Made by a program: the position numbers and the translations under genes. Of a stretch of 64,000 bases of DNA, positions 32,759 through 41,644 are shown in pieces (the first letter of the stretch is position 1; each line of letters begins with the position of its first letter). The DNA is taken from IMG/VR virus record IMGVR_UViG_3300009149_000014, positions 52,186-116,185 of that record. One strand, written 5' to 3'. The notes beneath the pieces were generated by a model that was not told where the DNA came from, did no database searches, and worked only from the letters and a program-made list of their open reading frames with translations. Source of the stretch: a virus.

Positions 32759-34841
32759 TAATTGGCTGGCGTTCGATAGATTACGAGCCTATATTAGTGG
32801 CTCTGGTCTATATCGCCATGAAAACATTCTCCAAGACCAGCCCTCACTGGATACTCTCACTAGTGCCGGTCCCGAGCGAAACGGGCTACAATCGGCAATT
32901 ATCCAAAGTATTCAAGTCAACTATTTCCGACGTGAGAGATACAAAGACTACGACAAGATGGATGAAATGGGTGAGATCTCTCTCGCCCTAGACATGTACG
33001 CTGACGAATCATGTGTAGTCAATCCAGAAACCGGCCACATCGTCCAAGTTTACGGCGAAAGTACCAGAGTCAAAAAAGAAGTCCAAGATCTCTTCAACAA
33101 GACTTTGATGATCGATCACCAATGTCGATCAATGGTCCGCTATCTCTGCAAGTACGGCGATTGTGCATTTCGAATCATCCTCGACAAGACCAGAACCGGC
33201 GTTATCGGTATTAAAAGGCTCGATGTCTACAACTTTACCAGAGTCGAAACGTCAACTGGTGATCTTGTTGCATTCCATTATGCCGACCCTGAACTCAATC
33301 AATCATACTTCTTACACCCGTGGGAAGTCGTCCACTTCCGCTTGACGAATTTTGAAGCCAAATACCACCCTTATGGTAAGTCAGTTATCGAAGGTGGGCG
33401 GAAAGCTTTCAAACAACTGATTCTGATGGAAAGTGCGGCTGTCATCTATCGATTGACTCGTGCCCCCCAAAAGAGGAAATTCACCATTCCAGTTGGTAAT
33501 ATTCCCAGCACTCAGGTTCCTGAATACTTGCGTAAAATCGCAGCTGGATTTAAGAACAAAAGATTCTATAACCCATCTAATGGTCAATTCGATGAACGAT
33601 ATGCACCATTGACCCAAGAAGACGATTTCTTTCTACCAAAACGCCCAGATGGTTCAGGGCCTGATATTGAGACTCTCCAAGGTGCTGACAATCTCGGACA
33701 AATTGAGGATATTGAATACTTCCTCAAGAAAATGATAGCTCCCACCAAAATCCCCCCATCCAGACTTGGTATTGGTGACAAGACCGGTGGTGAAGATGGG
33801 AAACCATTAAGTCAGACTAGTAGTGATTTCGCCAAGAATGTTGGTTGGATTCAACAAGTCATGGCTGTTGGTCTGACTAAAATTGCTCTTGTGCATTTGG
33901 CATTAAAGGGTTACTCTCGTGATGAGATGAATTCTTTCTGGACCACTATGATGGTCAATTCGGCAATGGAAGAATTGTATCGAATTGAGACATGGCAAAC
34001 TCGTGTCAATATTATGGCCGACCTTCGCGAATTGGGATGGTTCCCTAAAGAATGGATTCTATCACACTTCACCGATTTGAGCCCAGACGAAATTGAACAA
34101 ATGATGCTCAAGGGCAACACAGACATGGGTGATGAGGCTGCTCCAGAACTTGGCGGCGGCGGTCTTGGTGGCGGCGGCGGTCTTGGTGGCGGCGGTGCTG
34201 ATATGTTTGGTGGTGAAGATGCAGCTGATGATTTGGGCGGCGATGATCTGGGCGGCGATGATTTAGGCGGCGATGATCTAGGTGGCGATGATCTAGGTGG
34301 CGGTGGAGATCTGGGCGGTGGTGCATTGTTAGACGCCGTTGGCGGAGGCGAAGACGACGAAGAATCAATGTTTGGTGAATCCCTTGATTATAGGCTCCAA
34401 AAATTAGAGCAACAAAACGCTATTCTAGAAAAACAAGCTGTTGTAAGAGGTAAAATATCCCAGCTTCAATCTCTCATTCTTTTGGGTAAGAATAAACGCG
34501 ACAATTCAATTTGTTCTGCGATTATTGAATCTAATGAATTACTTGGGGTTCCGGTCGGAACACAAAATAGTAATAAGAAAAGTGATGAATTGGTTTTAGA
34601 AGGTATCGACGAGATTCGAGAGAAGTATACGTTGGAATATTATGATCCAGATGAAGCTTCTCAAAAAATATTCGGTGAAGTACCTGATCAAAAAATTATT
34701 CAAGAAGCTGCTGAACACACGATCAAACGTGAGCAGTTACTTCTTGATATTGATCGCGAAAATGCCATCGTGGCACTTGAACATCACGAAGCGACTGGTA
34801 AAATTACTCAAGATGACGTGAATGCCGCTGTGTATGGTTAA
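32751..34841 (+). CDS. Portal protein (gp20-like)
   Basis: A 696-residue protein, longer than T4 gp20 (524). The region SVIEGGRKAFKQLILMESAA followed by VIYRLTRAPQKRKF, and LGIGDKTGGEDGKPLSQ, match gp20-type portals. After residue 460 comes a Gly/Asp-rich low-complexity stretch (34140-34340; DLGGD units), then a helical C-terminal extension of 150 residues (KLEQQNAILEKQAVVRGKIS). The protein forms the twelve-fold ring through which DNA enters. The Gly/Asp stretch and C-terminal extension are additions to the usual fold. Overlaps the terminase stop by eight bases. Confidence 0.88.
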   Translation: MPSNWLAFDRLRAYISGSGLYRHENILQDQPSLDTLTSAGPERNGLQSAIIQSIQVNYFRRERYKDYDKMDEMGEISLALDMYADESCVVNPETGHIVQVYGESTRVKKEVQDLFNKTLMIDHQCRSMVRYLCKYGDCAFRIILDKTRTGVIGIKRLDVYNFTRVETSTGDLVAFHYADPELNQSYFLHPWEVVHFRLTNFEAKYHPYGKSVIEGGRKAFKQLILMESAAVIYRLTRAPQKRKFTIPVGNIPSTQVPEYLRKIAAGFKNKRFYNPSNGQFDERYAPLTQEDDFFLPKRPDGSGPDIETLQGADNLGQIEDIEYFLKKMIAPTKIPPSRLGIGDKTGGEDGKPLSQTSSDFAKNVGWIQQVMAVGLTKIALVHLALKGYSRDEMNSFWTTMMVNSAMEELYRIETWQTRVNIMADLRELGWFPKEWILSHFTDLSPDEIEQMMLKGNTDMGDEAAPELGGGGLGGGGGLGGGGADMFGGEDAADDLGGDDLGGDDLGGDDLGGDDLGGGGDLGGGALLDAVGGGEDDEESMFGESLDYRLQKLEQQNAILEKQAVVRGKISQLQSLILLGKNKRDNSICSAIIESNELLGVPVGTQNSNKKSDELVLEGIDEIREKYTLEYYDPDEASQKIFGEVPDQKIIQEAAEHTIKREQLLLDIDRENAIVALEHHEATGKITQDDVNAAVYG
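34140..34340 (+). repeat. Gly/Asp-coding short repeats in portal gene
   Basis: Repeated units close to GGCGGCGATGATCTG (15 bp) code for DLGGD in series, preceded by GGGLGGG runs. Unit copies differ by a few synonymous changes. Likely a flexible, acidic linker. Confidence 0.75.
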
Positions 34842-34854
34842 TACGTCTTCTCGA

Positions 34855-34862
34855 CAAATATA
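34855..34862 (+). promoter_or_regulatory. Promoter-like CAAATATA before head core gene
   Basis: CAAATATA in the 72-base gap after the portal gene, 52 bases before ATG 34914. It shares GACAAATATA with the element at 43725. Confidence 0.35.
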
Positions 34863-34913
34863 ATCCAGCATTTAACATCTGTCTAACGTTTGTTTTATAG
34901 GATACTTACGCCA

Positions 34914-37900
34914 ATGTCGGCCTACACAAAGCCTCAACAACTCGATGTGCGAAAGTTTATCCGTCTTATCAACAGTGGATTCAATACTCAGCTTAACGAA
35001 GCTGCTGGTTGTGTCCGCAAAGCTGGTAAGAAGGTAAACCGCGATTGGAAGTTGGTGGCTTTAAATGGTACAGAGTTACTATTTGAAGACGCTACATCTG
35101 ACCAGTACATTCTCGCCAAGTACACTTCTAAACCAACGCCAAAACTGAGCAACATTACCCCGATCGAGATTGTCGACGAAGGTAAGCAAGACGAATTCGC
35201 AGACGCATGTAAATTACTCGTCGAAGCCGTCGAATCAGAAGACAAAAAGGCCGTAAATTCAGCCTTTAATCGGATGAGTTTGCATCGATTCTCAAGCCGA
35301 ATCATCCCAGAAAGCAAAAGAGTCCGTTGCAAAGACGGCAGTATCTATGAACTGCCAGTCAATGAAAACGCCACTTTCAACGCTGTAGAAATCGGCCAAA
35401 TCCTCAAAGAAGCCAAGACCCACTACTCAAGTGGTGTAGTCATCCAAGAAGGCAAAATCGTTGCCTACAACGGTTCGGGTAATAAACTCCGGATTGACCC
35501 ATTATTGCCATACGCTGTACGGGCACGTAGCCTGCGACAAGTAGCAATCGATGGCCACGCCAATCAACAATTCCGTCGTGCAGTGCTCGAATCCGCAAGC
35601 CTTTTGGCTGAAGGTAAAAACGAGGAATCCGCAAAGACCATCGGTCGAGCCTTGCAAAAAGACGAAGAATTCACTCTTTTGAGTGAAGGCCAAATGATTG
35701 GTGTTGTCGCTAATTGTCTAGCCACAGAAGCAATTTTCAATGATAAACTGGCTAGCGATCTTGGTGTCATGGCCCATCAACTTAACCTCAAGTTGAATCG
35801 TGGAACGATCGTTAGAGAATGGCGTAAAACAGCTAAGAAAGCTGGATCAACTGTTCTGCTTGAAAATGTCCATCGTCTTGAAAATGCCTCGAATTTTGAT
35901 TCAGCATTATCCAAATTCCTCTACATCTTGTTCGAGGATTCTGGCGGTCGCGATACCAAAATCTTGATGCTTCGCACTACTCTTGAGAAGATGTCCAATG
36001 ACATCCCAGGAATCGCCAAAGATCCCAACCTCAATGAGAAAATGCAATCATTGATTGGTCGCCTTAAGAATGACCAAGTTGATGAAGCGACTCTATTCGA
36101 AGCTGAAGACGTGGTAGCAGCTGTTGGAGATGAACTCCAAGACACTGAAACACTCGATGACTTCGATGCAATCGGTGGCGGTGGTGACGAAGAATTCGAT
36201 CTATCCAATATGGATGACGAAGCTGCTGATGCTACTGGCGACAGCATGGTCCAAGATGATGGCAAGGGTGGAACTACAATTACCATCAATAGTCCACTTA
36301 TCCAAATCGGTGGCGATAGCGGAACACCAGACGATGGTGCCGAAGCAGACCTCGATGGAGCAATGGGCAATGACCTCGACGTCGACCCAGACGCTCTTGA
36401 TGTCGATTTAGCAGACACTGACGAAGCTGATGGAATGGGCGATCTTGGCGGCGAAGAAGGACAACAAACTGATCCTTTGGCAGTTGGCGGAGTCGACGAC
36501 GAAGACACCTTCGATTTCGACCTTGATGGCACCGACGAAGAAGACGAGGACGAAAACGCTCAACCAAGCCCTTTCGGTGAAAGTGTCCAAAGCCCCGTTC
36601 ATTATGAGATGAAATCGGGTTCTGAGGACGATATGCCTCCGACATCTTTCCCAAAACGCGGTTTCAAAATCAGCGAATCGGTCAACACTTACGGCCAAAA
36701 ACTCCTACAGCAAGGCGGCTTGATTGATGACGTTTTGTCCACAATGCACTCTTTAGTGTTAGCTGGCCAAGACAATATTCAAGAAGCGGCTGGTTCAGCA
36801 CTGAAGGTCCTGAAGATTTCTTATCCGAAAGCTTCACAATGGCAAGTAGTGCAAGAAGCTGTTGCTGCCTATGAATCAGCTGATATGGAAGCCGTTGCAG
36901 AAGACGCAGACGATCCAAATTATCAACTGCAATCTGGTCGCAATCCCGTCCACGCCCGTATCGTCAATCTTGGCGAAGAGGCCGATGAAGAATCAGATGA
37001 CGAAGAAAAAGTCGAAGAAGAACAACTTCGCGGCCCAAACACAAACCCATTAGGCATCAACAACAGTGATAATAAAGATCCTGTTGTTGAATGGTCGAAT
37101 GTTGGAAATGGTGTAAGCCATGGTATTTGCGAAAACACCAAGTTTATTCTGGGTCATTCAGCACTAGATAAGATGGAATTACGTTCCATTGATGGCTCTG
37201 TGACTGTCCCAGTTCCCACTCCACTTTGTGAGAGTGCACTGGGTAGTTTGAACCTTGCCGATACTAGTGCTAAACCATTTCATAAGTGGGTTGGTCAAAT
37301 CGTCGAATCAATTCAACCTCTAACCGAGCTTGAAGATGATGATTTGGATGATGCTATTGATCAAACCGATGACGATGATGACATGCTTTCCGTTTATTCA
37401 GCCCCTGGGGATGAAGATGATTACGGAATGGATGACATGTACGAATTGAAAATGGTCCACACTGAAACTGGCGAAGAAGTCAACGTTGCAGCTCGACCTG
37501 ATGGAACACTTGTACCAACTGGTGAAGAAACTTCAGGAGATGATGAAGATGCAGACGACAACTTCGAAGGATCAGATGATGATAGATCAGATGATGATGG
37601 AGACGACGAAGGCTCCGAGGACGATGAAGACTCAGACGGTGGCGATGACGGAAGCGGCTCTGATTCGGGGTCTCCTGTCCCACCGCAATTCAAAAAAGAC
37701 TCCGATGACTCCGACGACGGAGACGACGATTCAGAAGATGGAGACGATGACGACTCCGATGACGAAGAAGAATCGGGAGAAGATGAGGAAGATGATGCTG
37801 GAGAAGAAGAAGATTCCGAAGAATCGGACGATTCCGACGACAAACCAGCCTTCCTAAAAGAATCAAAGGATAAAGACGGAAACGGACGCCCGGACTTCAT

Positions 37901-38393
37901 CGACAAGAAAATCGCCGATAAAAAAGGCAAAAAAGACGAACCAATCGAAGAAGGCCCATACGATTACACACAAGAATCTTATGACGCCGAACTCGGACTT
38001 TATTGGTATCAAAATGCATGGTATGTAGGAGATGGTCCAGTTCAATCAATGGTCGATCAACCAGCTCCTGCTGTTATCCAACAACTCGCAGCTAAATTGG
38101 GTATAACCAACCAAGTCGCCAAAGGCCAAATCGACCCTGATCAATTGATATTCGCAATCGGACTCGACATCGACTACGAAGGCGAATCTTTCCGTGGTGA
38201 CATGAGCGGACCAATCGATCAAGCCGAAGCACCATTCGATGATCGATCTGCCCGAATTACTGGTGCCAAAGTTAAATTGGATTTACCAGACGGAACCAAA
38301 AAAGAAATCCCACTAGGTCAAGATGTTGTCCGAGCACTAGCTGCTGAAATGGACGACGATCTTGGCTCCTGGGCTGCGGAGAGACAATACTAA
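34914..38393 (+). CDS. Giant acidic prohead core-like protein
   Basis: A 1159-residue protein; ATG 34914 is preferred to an upstream TTG. Residues 1-400 are mixed helix and strand (FSRIIPESKRVRCKDGSIYE, LRIDPLLPYAVRARSL). Two very acidic zones lie at about 405-550 and 800-985, the second almost only Asp, Glu and Ser. At about 985 a DKDGNGRPDFID loop looks like a calcium-binding loop. Lying between portal and prohead protease it takes the place of T4 core genes 67/68, which are small and acidic. It has many I/L-x-E sites, consistent with cleavage by the protease. The last 190 residues are folded-looking again. A role in the prohead core is inferred. Confidence 0.6.
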   Translation: MSAYTKPQQLDVRKFIRLINSGFNTQLNEAAGCVRKAGKKVNRDWKLVALNGTELLFEDATSDQYILAKYTSKPTPKLSNITPIEIVDEGKQDEFADACKLLVEAVESEDKKAVNSAFNRMSLHRFSSRIIPESKRVRCKDGSIYELPVNENATFNAVEIGQILKEAKTHYSSGVVIQEGKIVAYNGSGNKLRIDPLLPYAVRARSLRQVAIDGHANQQFRRAVLESASLLAEGKNEESAKTIGRALQKDEEFTLLSEGQMIGVVANCLATEAIFNDKLASDLGVMAHQLNLKLNRGTIVREWRKTAKKAGSTVLLENVHRLENASNFDSALSKFLYILFEDSGGRDTKILMLRTTLEKMSNDIPGIAKDPNLNEKMQSLIGRLKNDQVDEATLFEAEDVVAAVGDELQDTETLDDFDAIGGGGDEEFDLSNMDDEAADATGDSMVQDDGKGGTTITINSPLIQIGGDSGTPDDGAEADLDGAMGNDLDVDPDALDVDLADTDEADGMGDLGGEEGQQTDPLAVGGVDDEDTFDFDLDGTDEEDEDENAQPSPFGESVQSPVHYEMKSGSEDDMPPTSFPKRGFKISESVNTYGQKLLQQGGLIDDVLSTMHSLVLAGQDNIQEAAGSALKVLKISYPKASQWQVVQEAVAAYESADMEAVAEDADDPNYQLQSGRNPVHARIVNLGEEADEESDDEEKVEEEQLRGPNTNPLGINNSDNKDPVVEWSNVGNGVSHGICENTKFILGHSALDKMELRSIDGSVTVPVPTPLCESALGSLNLADTSAKPFHKWVGQIVESIQPLTELEDDDLDDAIDQTDDDDDMLSVYSAPGDEDDYGMDDMYELKMVHTETGEEVNVAARPDGTLVPTGEETSGDDEDADDNFEGSDDDRSDDDGDDEGSEDDEDSDGGDDGSGSDSGSPVPPQFKKDSDDSDDGDDDSEDGDDDDSDDEEESGEDEEDDAGEEEDSEESDDSDDKPAFLKESKDKDGNGRPDFIDKKIADKKGKKDEPIEEGPYDYTQESYDAELGLYWYQNAWYVGDGPVQSMVDQPAPAVIQQLAAKLGITNQVAKGQIDPDQLIFAIGLDIDYEGESFRGDMSGPIDQAEAPFDDRSARITGAKVKLDLPDGTKKEIPLGQDVVRALAAEMDDDLGSWAAERQY

Positions 38394-39103
38394 TGGTCGC
38401 GTTCAATCGTAACACAATCGCCCAGACCGGAAAAATCCCGTCTGGGTGTACCATTATCCGCGATACCACATCAATGCGGGTAATCAAAAAAGAAAACGTA
38501 ATCGTCGAAGGAATCGATGGTAGAGAAGAAAAAGCTCTACGTATCGAATCCCTACTGCAACGTGGCAACGCAGTAAACGAAAACACCCGCTACTACGACA
38601 TGGACACCATCCTCACTCCAGCCGTAGAACAAATCAAAGAAGACATCTTCAGCCGAACCGTAATGGGCGAATTCGATCACCCAGACTCCCTAAAAGTCAA
38701 CCTTGATCGCGTCAGCCACCTAATGACCAACATCTGGGTAGACGGCAAAGAAGTCTACGGCACCGCCGAAATCCTACACCGTACTCCACACGGAGCCGCA
38801 CTACGCGGCCTACTTGAGCACGATGTAAAAGTCGGAATCAGCTCACGTGGAGCAGGACAACTCTCCGAAACCACAGTTGAAGGCACTCCCATCATCCTAG
38901 TGAACGAAGGATTCCGCTTCATCACCTGGGACGTGGTAGCAAAACCAAGTGTATCAGACGCAATTCTACAAATTGCAGAAAGCTTGGAATACAAATTGAA
39001 ACCAATCACACGGCAATCGCCCAAATTGGTCAAACAAATTGGACGTCAAGCATACGAACGAATCCTCGTCAAAGAAATCAATCGATTCTTCGACCTTGAT
39101 TGA
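38393..39103 (+). CDS. Prohead protease (gp21-like)
   Basis: A 236-residue protein starting on the last base of the preceding stop. The catalytic-type motifs are VMGEFDHPDS (His) and VGISSRGAG (Ser), as in T4 gp21 and related U9/S73 proteases. T4 gp21 is 212 residues. It cleaves core proteins and the capsid precursor after I/L-x-E during head maturation. Such sites are seen in the capsid protein (LITE at residues 67-70) and in several neighbours. C-ending codons suggest strong expression. Confidence 0.9.
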   Translation: MVAFNRNTIAQTGKIPSGCTIIRDTTSMRVIKKENVIVEGIDGREEKALRIESLLQRGNAVNENTRYYDMDTILTPAVEQIKEDIFSRTVMGEFDHPDSLKVNLDRVSHLMTNIWVDGKEVYGTAEILHRTPHGAALRGLLEHDVKVGISSRGAGQLSETTVEGTPIILVNEGFRFITWDVVAKPSVSDAILQIAESLEYKLKPITRQSPKLVKQIGRQAYERILVKEINRFFDLD

Positions 39104-39164
39104 AAATTACATAAGTAATCTTAAGCAAACACTATTATCAGAAGACAATCCGGGAGTTATCCAG

Positions 39165-39848
39165 ATGGCCCTTGACAAAATCAAATCCTTGCTCGCCAAA
39201 TCAGGCGTTTCGAAAGAACTCGCCACCCAAATCGTTGAGTCGATGGAAGAGTATAAAGCTACCGTGGTAGCCGAATCTCAGCAAGAGCTGGCCGCGAAAG
39301 TCAAGGCAGCTAAAACCGTAGTTCTCGAAGAAGTCGAATCGTACAAGACAGACTTGGCACGCCGAGTCCAATTGTTCTGCGAAAGCAAGAGTCAGACGAT
39401 TGAACAGCAATTGATGCGAAAATCCGCTGCAGGTGAAACTGAGGCAAAAGCCAAACTAACCAAAGTCTACGCCCTCCTAGAGGGAATCAACTTGAACGGC
39501 AAGCCAAACAGCCAACTCACAGCACAGCTCGCAGATGCTAAAAATCAACTAGGTCGTCTGGGCAAACAGCTACAAGCCACCAAAGCCCAAGCTGAGCGTT
39601 CAGCACGCATCGCAGAGAGCGTCATGGAGAAGAATCAAAAACTCATCAAGGAGAACAAAAATCTCCAAGGTGGAAAACTGATTCAAGAAGGAAAGGACAC
39701 CAAGGCAACCGCGACCGAACCAGGAATCGTAGTACCTGCCCGCAAACGAGCAGTTACAGAACAAGTCGTTACCGAAAGTGCACTAGCACCCAAAACTAAC
39801 AACACAACAACGAACCCAATCGACGCAATTGCCGCTCGAATGAGATAA
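39165..39848 (+). CDS. Prohead scaffolding core protein (gp22-like)
   Basis: A 227-residue, highly helical protein rich in Lys, Glu, Ala and Gln (LTAQLADAKNQLGRLGKQLQ). ATG 39165 has a GGGAG site eight bases upstream; the frame is open further upstream but offers only weak starts, such as a TTG near 39096. T4 gp22 (269 residues) is similarly helical, lies between gp21 and gp23, and is degraded by gp21. Candidate cleavage sites include KLIQEG. It forms the inner scaffold around which the capsid protein assembles. Confidence 0.8.
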   Translation: MALDKIKSLLAKSGVSKELATQIVESMEEYKATVVAESQQELAAKVKAAKTVVLEEVESYKTDLARRVQLFCESKSQTIEQQLMRKSAAGETEAKAKLTKVYALLEGINLNGKPNSQLTAQLADAKNQLGRLGKQLQATKAQAERSARIAESVMEKNQKLIKENKNLQGGKLIQEGKDTKATATEPGIVVPARKRAVTEQVVTESALAPKTNNTTTNPIDAIAARMR

Positions 39849-39909
39849 TCCAGTTATCTCAACACACGAAACCAAAACCTAAACAAACTGACTCTTAGAG
39901 GTAACAATA

Positions 39910-41460
39910 ATGTTAGCCACACCAAACCCAGCAGAACACAAAGACTACCGCGTCATCACCGAAGGAAGCCACAGCCTCGTTAAAAAGTGGGCTTCGGTCA
40001 TCAAAAAGTGCCCCGAGATTCCAAAGCACCGCCTCCCAACCTTCGCTCGCGTACTGGACAACCAGTACAAGATCATGGAAGGCCGAGGCAACGGCAACGG
40101 TTTCGGACTCATCACTGAAGATGTAACCACAACCAACAACCTGGCCGATTTCACCCGCTTCGCCCTCCCAATGATCCGCAAGAGCTACGCCAAGCTCATC
40201 AGCGACAACTTGGTCGGCGTACAGCCAATGAGCCAACCAGCCTCGTTGATCTTCTACATCCGATACCGCTACGCACTGACCAAGGGCCAAACACAAGCTG
40301 GCACCCAAATCATGCGTCAGAACACATCACAATCCTTCAGCCGCTACAACGGCTGGGCGATCGACCCATACTACTCCAGCCAGGAAGTTCGAGGTGAAGA
40401 CCTCACCATCGGCGGTGGCAGCACAGTAGTAAGCGGAACCCTGGCACACCGTCCAGTTCTCGCAGGCTCAGTAATGGTCGAAGTCTTCAGCAACGCTGCA
40501 GACGCCAACCCACAATGCGACGACGCCGTACCATGCTTGCGAATCACCTTCGACAGCAACGGCGACCCAGACGGTGTTGCAATCGGTGACTGCACCGACT
40601 TCACCACCGCAATCGCAGTCGACCTCATCACTCCAAACGCAACCGTCTTCGACCACACCAGTGGCCAAGTCACCGTTACTCTATCCTCTGGATCATTTCC
40701 AGTCGACGCAGTAGCCCGCGTTAACTACGAGTACGACCTCGAAGCCAACCCACTTCAGCCAGAAGTAACCTTGAGCATCGACAGCGACTCAGTTGCTGCC
40801 ACAACTCGCCGATTGAAGACCAGCTGGTCCCTTGAAGCAGCTCAAGACATGAAGGCAGTCTACGACATGGACGCCGAAGACACCCTCCTCAACCTCATGG
40901 CTGACGAAGTAGTTGCCGAAGTCGACCGCGAAATCCTCAACGACCTCCTGGTCGCTGCAGCAATCCGATCGACCCACAACTTCGCAACCGCAGCCGGTGC
41001 CTCCGTCAACTTCAGCGACCGAAACTTGGCCCTCATGTACAAGGTTCTTGAGATGAGTAACATCATCCACCGAACCACACTACGTGGACCAGCCAACTGG
41101 ATGGTCACCTCAGCTGACTTGAGCAGCAAGTTCGAGCAACTGAACGACTTCCGAGCATCCGACGCATTCGCCACCGAAGGCGTAAACCTCGGAATCCTCA
41201 ACGTCGGACAACTCCAAAGCCGCATGAAGCTGTACAAAGACCCATTGTTCCCCAACTGTAAAATCCTCATGGGATTCAAGGGACCAACGGCTCTCGACAC
41301 GGGGTACATCTACGCACCATATGTACCACTTCTCTCCACTCCGACCGTCATGAATCCAGATTCCTTCGTCCCATCGAAGGGAGTGATGACTAGGTATGGC
41401 AAGAAGCTTTTGGAAGATGGTGGTCTCTTCTATGCTACCCTTAACGTGACAAATCTCTAA
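39910..41460 (+). CDS. Major capsid protein (gp23-like)
   Basis: A 516-residue protein, near T4 gp23 (521). An N-terminal segment ending LITE (residue 70) would be removed by the prohead protease, as happens after residue 65 in T4. LADFTRFALPMIRKSYAKLI and the late YAPYVPLLSTPTVMNPDSFV match gp23-like capsid proteins. A middle section rich in Asp and Cys (residues 190-260) may be a surface insertion. The AGAGGT ribosome site, C-rich codon choice and a strong terminator suit the most abundant virion protein. Confidence 0.92.
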   Translation: MLATPNPAEHKDYRVITEGSHSLVKKWASVIKKCPEIPKHRLPTFARVLDNQYKIMEGRGNGNGFGLITEDVTTTNNLADFTRFALPMIRKSYAKLISDNLVGVQPMSQPASLIFYIRYRYALTKGQTQAGTQIMRQNTSQSFSRYNGWAIDPYYSSQEVRGEDLTIGGGSTVVSGTLAHRPVLAGSVMVEVFSNAADANPQCDDAVPCLRITFDSNGDPDGVAIGDCTDFTTAIAVDLITPNATVFDHTSGQVTVTLSSGSFPVDAVARVNYEYDLEANPLQPEVTLSIDSDSVAATTRRLKTSWSLEAAQDMKAVYDMDAEDTLLNLMADEVVAEVDREILNDLLVAAAIRSTHNFATAAGASVNFSDRNLALMYKVLEMSNIIHRTTLRGPANWMVTSADLSSKFEQLNDFRASDAFATEGVNLGILNVGQLQSRMKLYKDPLFPNCKILMGFKGPTALDTGYIYAPYVPLLSTPTVMNPDSFVPSKGVMTRYGKKLLEDGGLFYATLNVTNL

Positions 41461-41494
41461 ACGAGATTAACCCGTTAAAACGAAAACGATACGA

Positions 41495-41526
41495 GAAAGC
41501 CCGGTTAACGCCGGGCTTTCTTTTTA
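41495..41526 (+). terminator. Terminator after major capsid gene
   Basis: A perfect 10-bp stem, GAAAGCCCGG and CCGGGCTTTC, with a 6-nt loop, followed by TTTTTATA. Confidence 0.9.
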
Positions 41527-41560
41527 TATATGCCATATTCATCTAATGTTATGTTTCTTG

Positions 41561-41620
41561 TTCTAAATATAACACATATCAAATCGCTCAAACATAATTT
41601 GATATGTGTTATATTTAGAA
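41561..41620. repeat. Perfect 24-bp inverted repeat upstream of endonuclease-methyltransferase
   Basis: The arm at 41561-41584 (TTCTAAATATAACACATATC, then AAAT) is the exact reverse complement of 41597-41620, around a 12-base spacer. No T tract follows, so it is not a typical terminator. Each arm carries TAAATATA. It ends 24 bases before the ATG at 41645. It could be an operator for the HTH domains, an RNA hairpin near the start codon, or a target of the encoded enzyme. Confidence 0.9.
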
Positions 41621-41644
41621 ACAATAATCGCATGATGGAAAAAC

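Noticed and set aside
32751-34368. Several overlapping alternative frames in the portal gene, including His/Arg-rich minus frame
   Set aside because: They arise from antisense of the Gly/Asp repeats.
35921-36532. Minus-strand frame of 203 codons rich in Ser and Pro
   Set aside because: It is the reverse of the Asp/Glu-rich core gene; low-complexity antisense frames are expected there.
37421-37930. Minus-strand Ser-rich frame of 169 codons
   Set aside because: Antisense of the acidic GAT/GAC/GAA region of the head core gene.
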